Positions 28,441 to 37,459 of a DNA stretch of 64,000 nucleotides are shown here, piece by piece. The stretch is from Enterobacteriaceae bacterium RIT693. GTDB lineage: Bacteria; Pseudomonadota; Gammaproteobacteria; Enterobacterales; Enterobacteriaceae. Within the stretch, counting starts at the first letter, position 1. Each line of letters starts with the position of its first letter. The stretch lies in the NCBI GenBank assembly GCA_009668225.1, contig WJYK01000009.1:124001-188000 (forward strand), given 5' to 3'. Under the pieces are notes generated by a model. It saw only the letters and a program-made list of their open reading frames with translations, made no database searches and was not told the origin of the DNA. Position numbers and translations under genes: made by a program.

Positions 28441-28999
28441 CCAGCTGCCAGACGCCGGTATTGGTGGTTGAGATGGCCAGCGCGCCGGCGTTCAGGGCGT
28501 TGTTGGCATCCTCCGCGTCACACACCAGGCCGCCTGCTATCACCGGCAGGTCGATTTTCTCCGTCACCCACTTCATCACCTTCGGCATGCAGCCGGGCAG
28601 GATTTCAATGCAGTCCGGGTTTGACTGCGCGATCTGCTTATCGATGTTGTGATAAGAGATAGAGTCGACGATAAACAGCCGGTGAATGGCAAAGAACCCC
28701 TGCGCCCTGGCCGCTTTCACCATCGGTGCCTTGGTGCTGATCACGCCGTCGGCCTGGGTCACCAGCTTCAGGAAGTTAATCACAATTTCTTTATTCGACG
28801 TGCCTTCCAGTAAATCGACGTGCACCAGCGCGTATTTGTTCGCTTTTTTAATCTGCTGCACGATGCCGGTAATCGTGCAGATATTGCCGTACAACACGGA
28901 AATAACCTGGCAGTCGGACTCCAGCGCCAGCTGCAGGCTCTGGTTATCTTTTACCGCTGCAATCAGCGGGTGTTGCTTGAGTAGGGACATCAGGGACAC
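28424..28999 (-). CDS. ygcP: YgcP, GlpP-type antiterminator-like protein
   Basis: Member of the glycerol-3-phosphate responsive antiterminator family (GlpP of Bacillus, an RNA-binding TIM-barrel-like protein). 191 aa with start GTG 28999, which sits 8 nt after GGAG and gives the E. coli YgcP length; ATG 28990 is the alternative. Family motifs: KDNQSLQLALESDCQVISVL, HVDLLEGTSNKE, ADGVISTKAPMVKAA, CIEILPGCMPKV, VIAGGLVCDAEDANNALNAG, ALAISTTNTGVW. It follows ygcN-ygcO in their operon. The only terminator-bearing leaders in the cluster are those of yqcE and ygcW, its likely targets (inference). Confidence 0.88.
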   Translation of the reverse strand: MSLMSLLKQHPLIAAVKDNQSLQLALESDCQVISVLYGNICTITGIVQQIKKANKYALVHVDLLEGTSNKEIVINFLKLVTQADGVISTKAPMVKAARAQGFFAIHRLFIVDSISYHNIDKQIAQSNPDCIEILPGCMPKVMKWVTEKIDLPVIAGGLVCDAEDANNALNAGALAISTTNTGVWQLAKYLP

Positions 29000-29012
29000 A
29001 GCTTGAACTCCA

Positions 29013-29285
29013 TTAACCAAAGCGTAATTGGATGCCGCAACCGGCGGGCGGGTAGCGCCAGCGGCTGAGGGTTTGTTCGTCGCAAAGCAGGCGGCATGTG
29101 CCGCACTCCAGGCAGCCGGTATTATCAATCTGCAGGCTGCCGTCTTCCTTCTGGCGGTATAACCCTGCGGGGCAGGCGCGTACCAGCAGGGCAAGGCTTT
29201 CTCTGTCGGGGCTGTCTGCAGGAACAATGTGCGGTTTCTCTGCGGGTTGCCAGGCGTTCTTTGCCAGTTTCTCATGCAGGTTCAC
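29013..29285 (-). CDS. ygcO: YgcO, FixX-like ferredoxin
   Basis: Small ferredoxin-like protein of 90 aa (E. coli 86), partner of the ETF-quinone oxidoreductase YgcN. The cluster ligands are in RACPAGLY and TGCLECGTCRLLC. Its start overlaps the ygcN stop by 4 bp and ygcP begins 13 bp after its stop, so ygcN-ygcO-ygcP are one operon. With FixC-like YgcN it would pass electrons to ubiquinone at the inner membrane. Confidence 0.92.
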   Translation of the reverse strand: MNLHEKLAKNAWQPAEKPHIVPADSPDRESLALLVRACPAGLYRQKEDGSLQIDNTGCLECGTCRLLCDEQTLSRWRYPPAGCGIQLRFG

Positions 29286-30556
29286 AGGCTGCGTCCTCCG
29301 TGAAAAATGTCTTTAACCAGCCGGGAAATACCGGCCCTGCGGGCATGCTTCCACAGCAGGCTGCCGAGGCGGGGTGGCGGTGAACTTTGGGGATCAAAGA
29401 TATCACGCTGCAGCTCGGCCAGCAGGTGCGGATAGTCCTGAAACAGCCCTGGCGTTTGTAAAAAATCGGGCATTTTGCGGTAGCGCTCCAGCACGCCCCA
29501 CAGCGTAGTGCGCTCCAGATGCTGGCGATAAACCTGATTAAGATCGACGCATTCATCCCGCTGTAGTGACGTAATTAGCGTTTGTGCCGCCGCTTTTGCC
29601 GAAAGCGCAGCCAAATCCATGCCGCGCACGGTGAAGCCGGTATTGATACAGAAACGGGCGCTATCGCCCACCAGCAAATAGCCGGGGCCGGCCAGGCGTT
29701 CGGGGAGCCCGTGCAGGCCGCATTCAGGAATGAGATGTGCGCCGTATTCCACCAGCTCGGCGCGGCGAAGAAGCGGGCGTAGCGTTGGGTGCTGTTTGAA
29801 GTTTTCCAGCAGGTCAGGAAGCGCTGCGCAGCAAGCCCGGAGTGAAGAGAGCGGGCAGACGATGCCGACAGAAAGCGTATCGTTATTGGTATAGAGAAAA
29901 CCACCTGCGGGCTGCTCGCCGCAGACGCCGCCGGTGAACAGCCAGGCCGCGCCTTCGTTACCCTCGAGGGCAAAACGGTTTTCCAGATCTTCTTTCGGCA
30001 GCGCAAGCACTTCCTTAACGCCGACCGCAACGCCGTGCTCGGGCAACTTGTTCAATAGCTTATGCTGCTCTGCCAGCAGGGTGTTGGCACCTTCGGCGAC
30101 AACCACGGCTTTGGCGCTCAGCGCTTCTCCGTCAATCACTACGCCGCTCACCACGCCGTTTTCGACATGCAGGCCATCTACATGGGTAGCCGCCAGGCAC
30201 TGGGCTCCGGCTTGTTCAGCCTGCTGGAACAGCCACGGATCGAGACGTGCGCGAAGCACGCTGTATGAAGAAGCCGTGGGCTGTTGAAAGCTGAGCGTAG
30301 TGGCGCTGTCCGGCGTCAGAGCGGAGAGTTTTTCATGGGTAATACAGCGTTCAAGCGGGGCAGAACGAGAAAAGTCAGGAAAGAGATCGTCAAACACGGC
30401 GGTGTAAAGCCTGCCGCCCGACAGGTTTTTGCCTCCGGGCTGGCTTGCCCGCTCAACAAGCAGAACATTTAGCCCGGCGCGCGCGCATTCTGCCGCGCAG
30501 CAGGAGCCTGCGATCCCTGCACCTACGACGATAATATCGAAATCTGTAGTGGCCAT
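29282..30556 (-). CDS. ygcN: YgcN, FixC-like ETF-quinone oxidoreductase
   Basis: FAD-dependent oxidoreductase of 424 aa (E. coli 423). The N-terminal dinucleotide fold is DIIVVGAGIAGSCCAAECAR, then GGKNLSGGRLY, and the second FAD motif GPGYLLVGDSARFCINTGFT. It should accept electrons from YgcR/YgcQ and reduce quinone together with YgcO. ATG 30556 (MATTDFDI) sits 8 bp after AAGG; a GTG three codons earlier is too close to that site. First gene of the ygcN-ygcO-ygcP operon. Confidence 0.92.
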   Translation of the reverse strand: MATTDFDIIVVGAGIAGSCCAAECARAGLNVLLVERASQPGGKNLSGGRLYTAVFDDLFPDFSRSAPLERCITHEKLSALTPDSATTLSFQQPTASSYSVLRARLDPWLFQQAEQAGAQCLAATHVDGLHVENGVVSGVVIDGEALSAKAVVVAEGANTLLAEQHKLLNKLPEHGVAVGVKEVLALPKEDLENRFALEGNEGAAWLFTGGVCGEQPAGGFLYTNNDTLSVGIVCPLSSLRACCAALPDLLENFKQHPTLRPLLRRAELVEYGAHLIPECGLHGLPERLAGPGYLLVGDSARFCINTGFTVRGMDLAALSAKAAAQTLITSLQRDECVDLNQVYRQHLERTTLWGVLERYRKMPDFLQTPGLFQDYPHLLAELQRDIFDPQSSPPPRLGSLLWKHARRAGISRLVKDIFHGGRSL

Positions 30557-30633
30557 CCCGTGCACCTTTTAGTTGCGACGGAGTAGCTTACCAAAGCGGG
30601 AAGAAAATTAGCTTGATGAGGTGCGCAGACGGG

Positions 30634-30664
30634 AAAAGTCCGGGGTGATTTCCGGACTTTTTTT
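30634..30664. terminator. Terminator between queD and ygcN
   Basis: Perfect 9-bp stem AAAGTCCGG / CCGGACTTT with an 8-nt loop. The plus strand carries a seven-T run; the minus strand, the direction of queD, has four T residues after the stem. Probably the queD terminator, able to act both ways. Confidence 0.8.
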
Positions 30665-30669
30665 CATTC

Positions 30670-31035
30670 TTATTCGCCGCGATAAACGCAGCCTGCGGTG
30701 CAGGTTTCTTTGATCATCACCGCGCTCAGCAGCGGCACTACAGGCTTCATCTGATCCCAAATCCATTTCGCCAGCACTTCGCTGGTTGGGTTTTCAAGCC
30801 CAGGGATATCGTTCAGATAATAGTGATCGAGGCGATCGTAAGTCGGCTTAAACGCCGCCTTCAGCTCGGAAAAGTCCATGATCCAGCCGGTATAGGGATC
30901 TACCTCGCCGGTAATTTCCAGGCGCACCATAAAGGAGTGGCCATGCAGGCGACCGCATTTGTGGCCTTCCGGCACGTGCGGCAGGCGGTGAGCGGCTTCG
31001 AAGGTAAAATCTTTAAACAGGGTGGTGGACATCAT
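30670..31035 (-). CDS. queD: QueD, 6-carboxy-5,6,7,8-tetrahydropterin synthase
   Basis: Zinc enzyme of the PTPS family that makes 6-carboxytetrahydropterin from dihydroneopterin triphosphate, the substrate of QueE. The 121 aa product is nearly identical to E. coli QueD. Zinc-binding histidines lie in [20 protein letters not shown] and HGHSF, and the catalytic Cys is in that segment. MM at the start follows the E. coli form. It is monocistronic and divergent from cysJ. Confidence 0.97.
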   Translation of the reverse strand: MMSTTLFKDFTFEAAHRLPHVPEGHKCGRLHGHSFMVRLEITGEVDPYTGWIMDFSELKAAFKPTYDRLDHYYLNDIPGLENPTSEVLAKWIWDQMKPVVPLLSAVMIKETCTAGCVYRGE

Positions 31036-31338
31036 TCAACTCTCTGGAATTCAAAAAACCGCCGCATGATAGCGGAATGGACTATTTTTCGCATTAACTA
31101 AACGGCCCGCAGGCCGGCTAGATGCTGTAAGCAACGGTGAATGATTGAAAATCTTTTATTCATCAGTTAGTTAGTTAATCACTTTTAACACTATGATCTA
31201 CCTGAAAAAACGATTAGTCGTTTTAGTTATTTATTATTTCCATCCCTTCTTTAATTGTTGATAACCTGCTGGTTAACCTTGACTCATTACAGTCTGTAAG
31301 CCCTTTTTTTGCACTTTGCTACTGGAAGCTAAATACGT
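31036..31338. promoter_or_regulatory. queD-cysJ intergenic region
   Basis: 303 bp, AT-rich, between divergent queD and cysJ. In E. coli the CysB activator binds ahead of cysJIH; no site can be assigned with confidence by eye. A GTTAGTTAGTTAAT run lies near 31165. I see no riboswitch fold or small gene. Confidence 0.5.
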
Positions 31339-33144
31339 ATGACTTCTCAGGTTCCACCGAGCGCTTTGCTGCCGCTAACGCCGGACCAGCTGGCACGCCT
31401 TCAGGCGGCGACCACTGATTTTTCGACCACTCAGTTGGCCTGGCTGTCCGGCTATTTCTGGGGAATGATTAACCAGCAGCCTGGCGCTGTCGAGGCTGCT
31501 CCGGCCCCCGCGGCAGAAGTGCCGGTTATCACGCTGATTTCCGCTTCGCAGACCGGCAACGCGCGCCGCGTGAGCGAGCAGCTGCGTGACGACCTGCTGG
31601 CGGCGAAGCTGAACGTCAACCTGGTGAACGCGGGCGACTATAAATTCAAGCAAATTGCCCAGGAAAAGCTGCTGATTGTCGTCAGTTCCACGCAAGGGGA
31701 AGGGGAGCCGCCGGAAGAAGCCGTGGCCCTGCACAAATTCCTGTTTTCGAAGAAGGCACCAAAGCTTAACGGTACCGCGTTTGCGGTCTTTGGCCTCGGC
31801 GACAGCTCCTATGAATTCTTCTGCCAGTCCGGCAAAGACTTCGACAGCAAGCTGGCGGAATTAGGCGGTGAGCGCCTGCTGGATCGCGTCGATACTGACG
31901 TCGAGTACCAGCCTGCGGCCCAGGAATGGCGTGGCAAAATTGTCGAGCTACTGAAGTCTCGCGTACCGGCGGAAACCCCGGCTCAGGCGACCGCGACCGC
32001 CACTGGCGTGAGCAACGAAATTTTCACCAGCCCTTACAGCAAAGAAGCCCCGTTAACCGCCACGCTCGCGGTTAACCAGAAGATTACCGGCCGCGACTCC
32101 GATAAAGACGTGCGTCACATCGAAATCGATCTTGGTGACTCAGGCCTGCGCTACCGGCCGGGCGATGCGCTTGGCGTCTGGTACCAGAACGATCCGGCGC
32201 TGGTGAAAGAGCTGACCGATTTGCTGTGGCTGAAAGGCGATGAAAGCGTCACCGTTGACGGCAAAACGCTGCCGCTGAGCGAAGCCCTGCAGTGGCACTT
32301 CGAGCTGACGGTGAACACCGGCAATATCGTCGAAAACTACGCCCAGCTGACCCGCAACACGGCGCTGCTGGAGCTGGTGGGTGATAAAGCAAAATTGCAG
32401 CACTACGCGCAGACGACGCCGATTGTAGATATGGCTCGCTACGCCCCGGCAGAGCTGACGGCGGAACAGCTGGTTGGCCTGCTGCGCCCGCTTACGCCGC
32501 GCCTTTACTCAATCGCCTCTTCGCAGGCGGAAGCTGAAACCGAAGTCCATATTACCGTGGGCGCGGTGCGCTATGACATCGAAGGCCGTGCCCGCAGCGG
32601 CGGGGCTTCCGGCTTCCTGGCTGACCGCCTTGAAGAAGAGGGTGAAGTGCGCGTGTTCATTGAGCACAACGATAACTTCCGCTTACCGGCAAACCCGGAA
32701 ACACCGGTCATCATGATTGGCCCAGGCACCGGCATTGCCCCGTTCCGCGCCTTTATTCAGCAGCGTGATAACGACGGTGCGGGCGGCAAGAACTGGCTGT
32801 TCTTTGGCAATCCGCACTTTACCGAAGATTTCCTGTATCAGGTGGAATGGCAGCGCTACGTCAAAGACGGCCTGCTGACGAACATCGATTTAGCCTGGTC
32901 CCGCGACCAGCAGCATAAAATATACGTACAAGACAAACTGCGCGAGAAAGGCGCGGAACTGTGGCGCTGGATTCAAGAAGGTGCCCACATTTACGTCTGC
33001 GGCGACGCCAATCGTATGGCGAAAGACGTTGAACAGGCGTTACTGGAAGTGGTGGCCGTCCACGGTGGCATGGACACCGAAGCGGCAGATGAATTTTTAA
33101 GTGAGCTGCGCGTTGAGCGCCGTTATCAGCGAGATGTCTACTAA
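31339..33144 (+). CDS. cysJ: CysJ, sulfite reductase flavoprotein subunit
   Basis: NADPH-dependent alpha subunit of assimilatory sulfite reductase, 601 aa (E. coli 599). It carries an N-terminal flavodoxin domain starting [19 protein letters not shown], with [13 protein letters not shown] and [18 protein letters not shown], then a FAD domain (RLYSIASSQ) and an NADPH domain ([35 protein letters not shown]). It transfers electrons from NADPH through FAD and FMN to CysI. ATG overlaps nothing upstream; its stop overlaps the cysI start (TAATG). Confidence 0.98.
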   Translation: MTSQVPPSALLPLTPDQLARLQAATTDFSTTQLAWLSGYFWGMINQQPGAVEAAPAPAAEVPVITLISASQTGNARRVSEQLRDDLLAAKLNVNLVNAGDYKFKQIAQEKLLIVVSSTQGEGEPPEEAVALHKFLFSKKAPKLNGTAFAVFGLGDSSYEFFCQSGKDFDSKLAELGGERLLDRVDTDVEYQPAAQEWRGKIVELLKSRVPAETPAQATATATGVSNEIFTSPYSKEAPLTATLAVNQKITGRDSDKDVRHIEIDLGDSGLRYRPGDALGVWYQNDPALVKELTDLLWLKGDESVTVDGKTLPLSEALQWHFELTVNTGNIVENYAQLTRNTALLELVGDKAKLQHYAQTTPIVDMARYAPAELTAEQLVGLLRPLTPRLYSIASSQAEAETEVHITVGAVRYDIEGRARSGGASGFLADRLEEEGEVRVFIEHNDNFRLPANPETPVIMIGPGTGIAPFRAFIQQRDNDGAGGKNWLFFGNPHFTEDFLYQVEWQRYVKDGLLTNIDLAWSRDQQHKIYVQDKLREKGAELWRWIQEGAHIYVCGDANRMAKDVEQALLEVVAVHGGMDTEAADEFLSELRVERRYQRDVY

Positions 33145-34856
33145 TGAGCGAAAAACACCCTGGCCCTCTGGTGGTCGAAGGCAAACTGGTCGACGCCGAA
33201 CGGCTGAAGCGCGATAGCGATTTCCTGCGCGGCACCATTAAAGAAGATTTGCAGGATGGTCTGACCGGCGGTTTCAACGGCGACAACTTCCTGCTGATCC
33301 GCTTCCACGGCATGTATCAGCAGGATGACCGCGATATTCGCGCCGAACGTGCGGAGCAGAGGCTGGAGCCGCGCCACGCGATGATGCTCCGCTGCCGCCT
33401 GCCGGGCGGGATTATCACCACCCAACAGTGGCAGGCTATTGATAAATTTGCCGAAGATAAGACTATCTACGGCAGCATCCGCCTGACTAACCGCCAGACG
33501 TTCCAGTTCCACGGCATTCTGAAGAAGAACGTTAAGCCCGCGCATGAAATGCTGCACGAGGTTGGCCTGGACGCGCTGGCGACAGCCAATGATGTGAATC
33601 GCAACGTGCTGTGTACTTCCAACCCGGTGGAGTCTGAGCTGCACCAGGAAGCCTACGAATGGGCGAAAAAGCTTTCCGAGCACCTGCTGCCGCGCACTCG
33701 TGCCTACGCCGAGATTTGGTGGGATAAAGAAAAAGTCGCCACCACGGACGAAGAGCCAATTCTGGGGCCGACCTACCTGCCGCGTAAGTTTAAAACCACG
33801 GTAGTGATCCCGCCGCAGAACGATGTGGATCTGCACGCCAATGACATGAACTTTATTGCGATTGCGGAAAAGGGCAAGCTGGTTGGTTTTAACCTGCTGG
33901 TCGGCGGCGGCCTGTCCATTGAGCACGGCAATAAAAATACCTATGCCCGCACGGCGAGCGAATTCGGCTACATTCCGCTGGAGCATACTCTGGCTGTAGC
34001 GGAAGCGGTGGTGACGACCCAGCGAGACTGGGGGAACCGTACCGACCGTAAAAACGCTAAAACCAAATATACCCTTGAGCGCGTCGGCGTGGACGTGTTT
34101 AAGGCGGAAGTTGAGCGCCGCGCCGGCATCAAGTTTGAGCCGACCCGCGCGTACGAATTCACCGGCCGTGGCGACCGTATCGGCTGGGTGAAGGGCATCG
34201 ACGACAAATGGCACCTGACGCTGTTTATCGAAAACGGCCGTATTCTGGATTACCCGGATCGCCCGCTGAAAACCGGCCTGCTGGAGATAGCCCGGATCCA
34301 TAAAGGTGATTTCCGCCTGACGGCAAACCAGAACCTGATCGTCGCCGGCGTGCCGGAAAGCGAAAAGGCTAAAATAGAGAAGCTGGCTACCGGGCACGGG
34401 CTGATGAACGCGGTCACGCCGCAGCGCGAGAACTCGATGGCCTGCGTGTCTTTCCCTACCTGCCCGCTGGCGATGGCGGAAGCCGAACGCTTCCTGCCTG
34501 AGTTTGTCACCAAAGTTGAGCAGGTGATGGATAAACACAAGGTGCCGGATGAGCACATTGTTATGCGCGTCACCGGCTGCCCGAACGGCTGTGGCCGTGC
34601 GATGCTGGCCGAAATCGGCCTCGTGGGGAAAGCACCAGGGCGCTATAACCTGCACATTGGCGGCAACCGCATCGGGACGCGTATTCCGCGCATGTACCGT
34701 GAAAATATCACGGAGCCGGAAATCCTCAGCTCGATTGACGAGCTGGTAGGGCGCTGGGCGAAAGAACGTGAAGCCGATGAAGGCTTTGGGGACTTCACCG
34801 TGCGCGCCGGGATTATTCGCCCGGTGCTCGATCCGGCCAGGGATTTGTGGGACTAA
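33144..34856 (+). CDS. cysI: CysI, sulfite reductase hemoprotein subunit
   Basis: Siroheme/4Fe-4S beta subunit that reduces sulfite to sulfide by six electrons, 570 aa as in E. coli. The cluster-ligand cysteines are in [16 protein letters not shown] and [17 protein letters not shown]; siroheme-contacting Arg/Lys motifs such as [15 protein letters not shown] are present. It begins on the last base of the cysJ stop and is separated from cysH by 121 bp that contain a palindromic repeat. Confidence 0.98.
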   Translation: MSEKHPGPLVVEGKLVDAERLKRDSDFLRGTIKEDLQDGLTGGFNGDNFLLIRFHGMYQQDDRDIRAERAEQRLEPRHAMMLRCRLPGGIITTQQWQAIDKFAEDKTIYGSIRLTNRQTFQFHGILKKNVKPAHEMLHEVGLDALATANDVNRNVLCTSNPVESELHQEAYEWAKKLSEHLLPRTRAYAEIWWDKEKVATTDEEPILGPTYLPRKFKTTVVIPPQNDVDLHANDMNFIAIAEKGKLVGFNLLVGGGLSIEHGNKNTYARTASEFGYIPLEHTLAVAEAVVTTQRDWGNRTDRKNAKTKYTLERVGVDVFKAEVERRAGIKFEPTRAYEFTGRGDRIGWVKGIDDKWHLTLFIENGRILDYPDRPLKTGLLEIARIHKGDFRLTANQNLIVAGVPESEKAKIEKLATGHGLMNAVTPQRENSMACVSFPTCPLAMAEAERFLPEFVTKVEQVMDKHKVPDEHIVMRVTGCPNGCGRAMLAEIGLVGKAPGRYNLHIGGNRIGTRIPRMYRENITEPEILSSIDELVGRWAKEREADEGFGDFTVRAGIIRPVLDPARDLWD

Positions 34857-34915
34857 TTTTTCTCCTATTTCCTAATGGGAAAATGACTATATAACGATCG
34901 CCGAACTTCGCTTTC

Positions 34916-34951
34916 CCCTCTCCCTTCCAGGGAGAGGGCCGGGGTGAGGGT
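34916..34951. repeat. Dispersed palindromic repeat, copy 2 (cysI-cysH)
   Basis: Perfect 9-bp inverted repeat CCCTCTCCC / GGGAGAGGG with a 5-nt loop, followed by CCGGGGTGAGGGT. Related to the copy at 13792-13833. It sits in the cysI-cysH gap and could affect mRNA processing there. Confidence 0.7.
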
Positions 34952-34977
34952 CAATAACATCAACAGGTGAGGAGCCT

Positions 34978-35709
34978 ATGCCTACACTCGATCTTAACGC
35001 TCTGAACGCCCTTCCTAAGGTCGAACGCGTCATGGCGCTCGCCGAAACGAACGCTCAGCTGGAAAAACTTAGCGCGCAGCAGCGTGTCGCCTGGGCGCTG
35101 GAAAACCTGCCGGGCGAGTTTGTCCTTTCGTCCAGCTTCGGCATTCAGGCTGCCGTTTGCCTGCATCTGGTGACGCAGCAGCGCCCCGACATTCCGGTGA
35201 TCCTGACCGATACCGGCTATCTGTTCCCGGAAACCTACCAGTTTATCGACGAGCTAACCGATAAGCTGAAGCTGAACCTGCAGGTGTTCCGTGCGACCGA
35301 AAGTCCTGCGTGGCAGGAAGCGCGTTACGGCAAACTGTGGGAGCAGGGCGTGGAAGGTATTGAGCGCTACAACGACATCAACAAAGTAGAGCCGATGAAC
35401 CGTGCCCTGAAAACGCTGGAGGCGCAAACCTGGTTTGCCGGCCTGCGTCGTGAGCAGTCTGGGAGCCGTGCAAATCTGCCGGTTCTGGCGGTGCAGCGTG
35501 ACGTGTTTAAAATTCTGCCGATCATCGACTGGGATAACCGCACGGTTTACCAGTATCTGACAGAGCACGGGCTTAAGTACCATCCATTGTGGGACCAGGG
35601 CTATCTTTCCGTAGGCGATACCCACACCACCCGTAAATGGGAGCCGGGAATGGCAGAAGAAGAAACGCGCTTCTTTGGCCTGAAACGCGAGTGCGGTCTG
35701 CACGAATAA
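34978..35709 (+). CDS. cysH: CysH, phosphoadenosine phosphosulfate reductase
   Basis: Thioredoxin-dependent reductase that converts PAPS to sulfite, 243 aa (E. coli 244). The PAPS-binding region has [15 protein letters not shown] and [11 protein letters not shown], and the catalytic Cys is in the C-terminal KRECGLHE. The start follows GTGAGGAGCCT. Third gene of cysJIH, with its terminator about 25 bp downstream of the stop. Confidence 0.98.
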   Translation: MPTLDLNALNALPKVERVMALAETNAQLEKLSAQQRVAWALENLPGEFVLSSSFGIQAAVCLHLVTQQRPDIPVILTDTGYLFPETYQFIDELTDKLKLNLQVFRATESPAWQEARYGKLWEQGVEGIERYNDINKVEPMNRALKTLEAQTWFAGLRREQSGSRANLPVLAVQRDVFKILPIIDWDNRTVYQYLTEHGLKYHPLWDQGYLSVGDTHTTRKWEPGMAEEETRFFGLKRECGLHE

Positions 35710-35734
35710 ACTCCCTGTATCACTTATTTCAAAG

Positions 35735-35762
35735 CGCGGGCCTTGTTCCCGCGTTTTTCTTT
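35735..35762 (+). terminator. cysJIH terminator
   Basis: 6-bp GC stem CGCGGG / CCCGCG with a 7-nt loop and a TTTTTCTTTT tail. Confidence 0.88.
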
Positions 35763-35853
35763 TCTGCTTTCCTGTCTTCGCCTCAATGAAACCCTCCATC
35801 AAGTTTACTCCCCAAAATGGGCTGTTCATCACAAAGAAATACGCGATCGGATA

Positions 35854-35907
35854 TTGATCATTTTTTTGTAGAGGCGATAATTCCATAAAACCTGAAAACG
35901 TTTTCAG
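35854..35907 (+). promoter_or_regulatory. Porin promoter with LacI/GalR-family operator
   Basis: CTGAAAACGTTTTCAG (35892-35907) is a perfect 16-bp palindrome with a central CG, the hallmark of LacI/GalR-family operators. TTGATC (35854-35859) and GATAAT (35876-35881), 16 bp apart, would start transcription near 35888, placing the operator just downstream of the start, a repressing position. The rest of the 334-bp cysH-porin gap holds no gene that I can see. No LacI-type regulator is encoded in this window. Confidence 0.75.
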
Positions 35908-36043
35908 TTTTATCTGATTCAAGAGAAATAATAATTGCCAGGGCCGGTAAAAAATGGCCGTAAGGCGAATGATTTTATTACCAGGGAAAGCATCTGTTCT
36001 CGGTAAATATTACCGGTAGAGGCTTATCATTAGGGAATTATAT

Positions 36044-37435
36044 ATGTCCATTTTACCTCTTCATATAAAAAAACACGGTATAAAATGCATCCTGTTTCTG
36101 TCAGGAATATTTTCGGTCATTCCGGTAGCGCCCGCGATGGCGGCAGGTTTTGTGGATGACAGCCTGCTAACGGGCTCGCTCTACTACTGGCAGCGCCACC
36201 GCGAGCGCAAAGATATGAATCCTGGCAGCCCTCATTATGGGCAATACCAGACTAACCTTCACCACAGCACAACGACCGCACGACTGGACTACAGCTCCGG
36301 TTTTTATGACGAAACTGTTGGGATCGATCTCGGGGCATTTGCGACGGTGGATTTATTCGAGGGCAGCACCGCACATCCCAACGAAATAAGCTTCAGCGAC
36401 GGGAAATCCATGTGGCGCGATCGGGGTACCGGAGAGGCCAATGCGGTGGATCTTTATCTGGCCGCGCTCAAATTCAAAAAGGAAAATTACTGGCTCAGAG
36501 CTGGTTATATTCAGCCCATTGGGCAGGGTTTATTAGCCATCCAATGGGGCTTCTTACCCGGAACCTATCAGGGGGCCGAAATTGGCGCAGTGTATGATTT
36601 TGGGCGGTACGGTATATTTTCGCTTTCTTATTTTTGGGCCAATAAATATAAAGCCCCATGGTATCGCGAAATGTATGACTTTAAGGAAATAGACAAGAAA
36701 ACGAAAATTCCTTATTTGCACTCGCTGGGCGGGAAATTTGATTTTAAAAATGGCGTGATTTGGGAGCTGGCCTTTGGTCAATCCCAGGGCTACCTGGATA
36801 AGTATTTTACCAAAGTAGGCTGGCGTCTTGGTGAGGCAGATAACCAGCTCAGAACCAGCTGGCAGTTTTACGGCTCGCATGATGCGACGGGGCGCCATGA
36901 CGTCTACGATGAGTTTGCCTGGCAGCAGGGCGTTACTGCCGAATACCAGCGAGGACGCTGGCAGTTCCGGTTAGAGGGGAGCCTGGTCCATGCGCCGGGC
37001 AAGCAAGGATATTACACCGTCAGCGCAACGCCCATTTACCCAAACTCGGCGGGGCGTATCGATATGTGGTGGGATGCCCGCTCTGACTACAACGCCGACG
37101 GTGAAAAGGCGGTGTTTTTTGGCTCGATGGTCGATTTAGGCGACGTTATTTATCCGGGTGTCAGCGGCGGGGCATCGCTGGTCTGGGGCTGGGACGGCAA
37201 ACCGGCTCGGGGAGGAGACTGGTCGGCCAGACAGCGTCTGACAGAAAGCGCCTGGAACCTGGATCTCGTCTGGCAAGTCCAGCAGGGCTGGGCGAAAGAT
37301 GTGATGTTTAAGCTGCATTACACCCGCTACAACAACCATTCCGACAATCCTGACTGGAGCGGCGGCTATGCCAACGTTTTCCAGGATGAAAAGGATATCA
37401 AATTCATGATGATTGCTCCGTTCTCAATTATTTAA
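36044..37435 (+). CDS. Chitoporin-like outer-membrane porin (OprD/ChiP family)
   Basis: Outer-membrane beta-barrel protein of 463 aa with an N-terminal signal peptide ending near AMAA (residue 34). The mature part opens FVDDSLLTGSLYYWQRHRER and ends with the aromatic FMMIAPFSII strand. The run AGYIQPIGQGLLAIQWGF, LPGTYQGAEIGAVYDFG and the C-terminal NVFQDEKDIKFM match the ChiP chitooligosaccharide porins of Serratia and Vibrio. It is followed 24 bp later by a GH9 enzyme, so it probably imports oligosaccharides for that enzyme. The exact sugar is inferred, not shown. Regulation: LacI-type operator upstream. Confidence 0.85.
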   Translation: MSILPLHIKKHGIKCILFLSGIFSVIPVAPAMAAGFVDDSLLTGSLYYWQRHRERKDMNPGSPHYGQYQTNLHHSTTTARLDYSSGFYDETVGIDLGAFATVDLFEGSTAHPNEISFSDGKSMWRDRGTGEANAVDLYLAALKFKKENYWLRAGYIQPIGQGLLAIQWGFLPGTYQGAEIGAVYDFGRYGIFSLSYFWANKYKAPWYREMYDFKEIDKKTKIPYLHSLGGKFDFKNGVIWELAFGQSQGYLDKYFTKVGWRLGEADNQLRTSWQFYGSHDATGRHDVYDEFAWQQGVTAEYQRGRWQFRLEGSLVHAPGKQGYYTVSATPIYPNSAGRIDMWWDARSDYNADGEKAVFFGSMVDLGDVIYPGVSGGASLVWGWDGKPARGGDWSARQRLTESAWNLDLVWQVQQGWAKDVMFKLHYTRYNNHSDNPDWSGGYANVFQDEKDIKFMMIAPFSII

Positions 37436-37459
37436 CGCGACCCACGCTAAGGAAAAATA

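Noticed and set aside
31036-31338. preQ1 riboswitch ahead of queD or cysJ
   Set aside because: No compact pseudoknot with the conserved A-rich tail could be recognised; enterobacterial queD is not known to have one.
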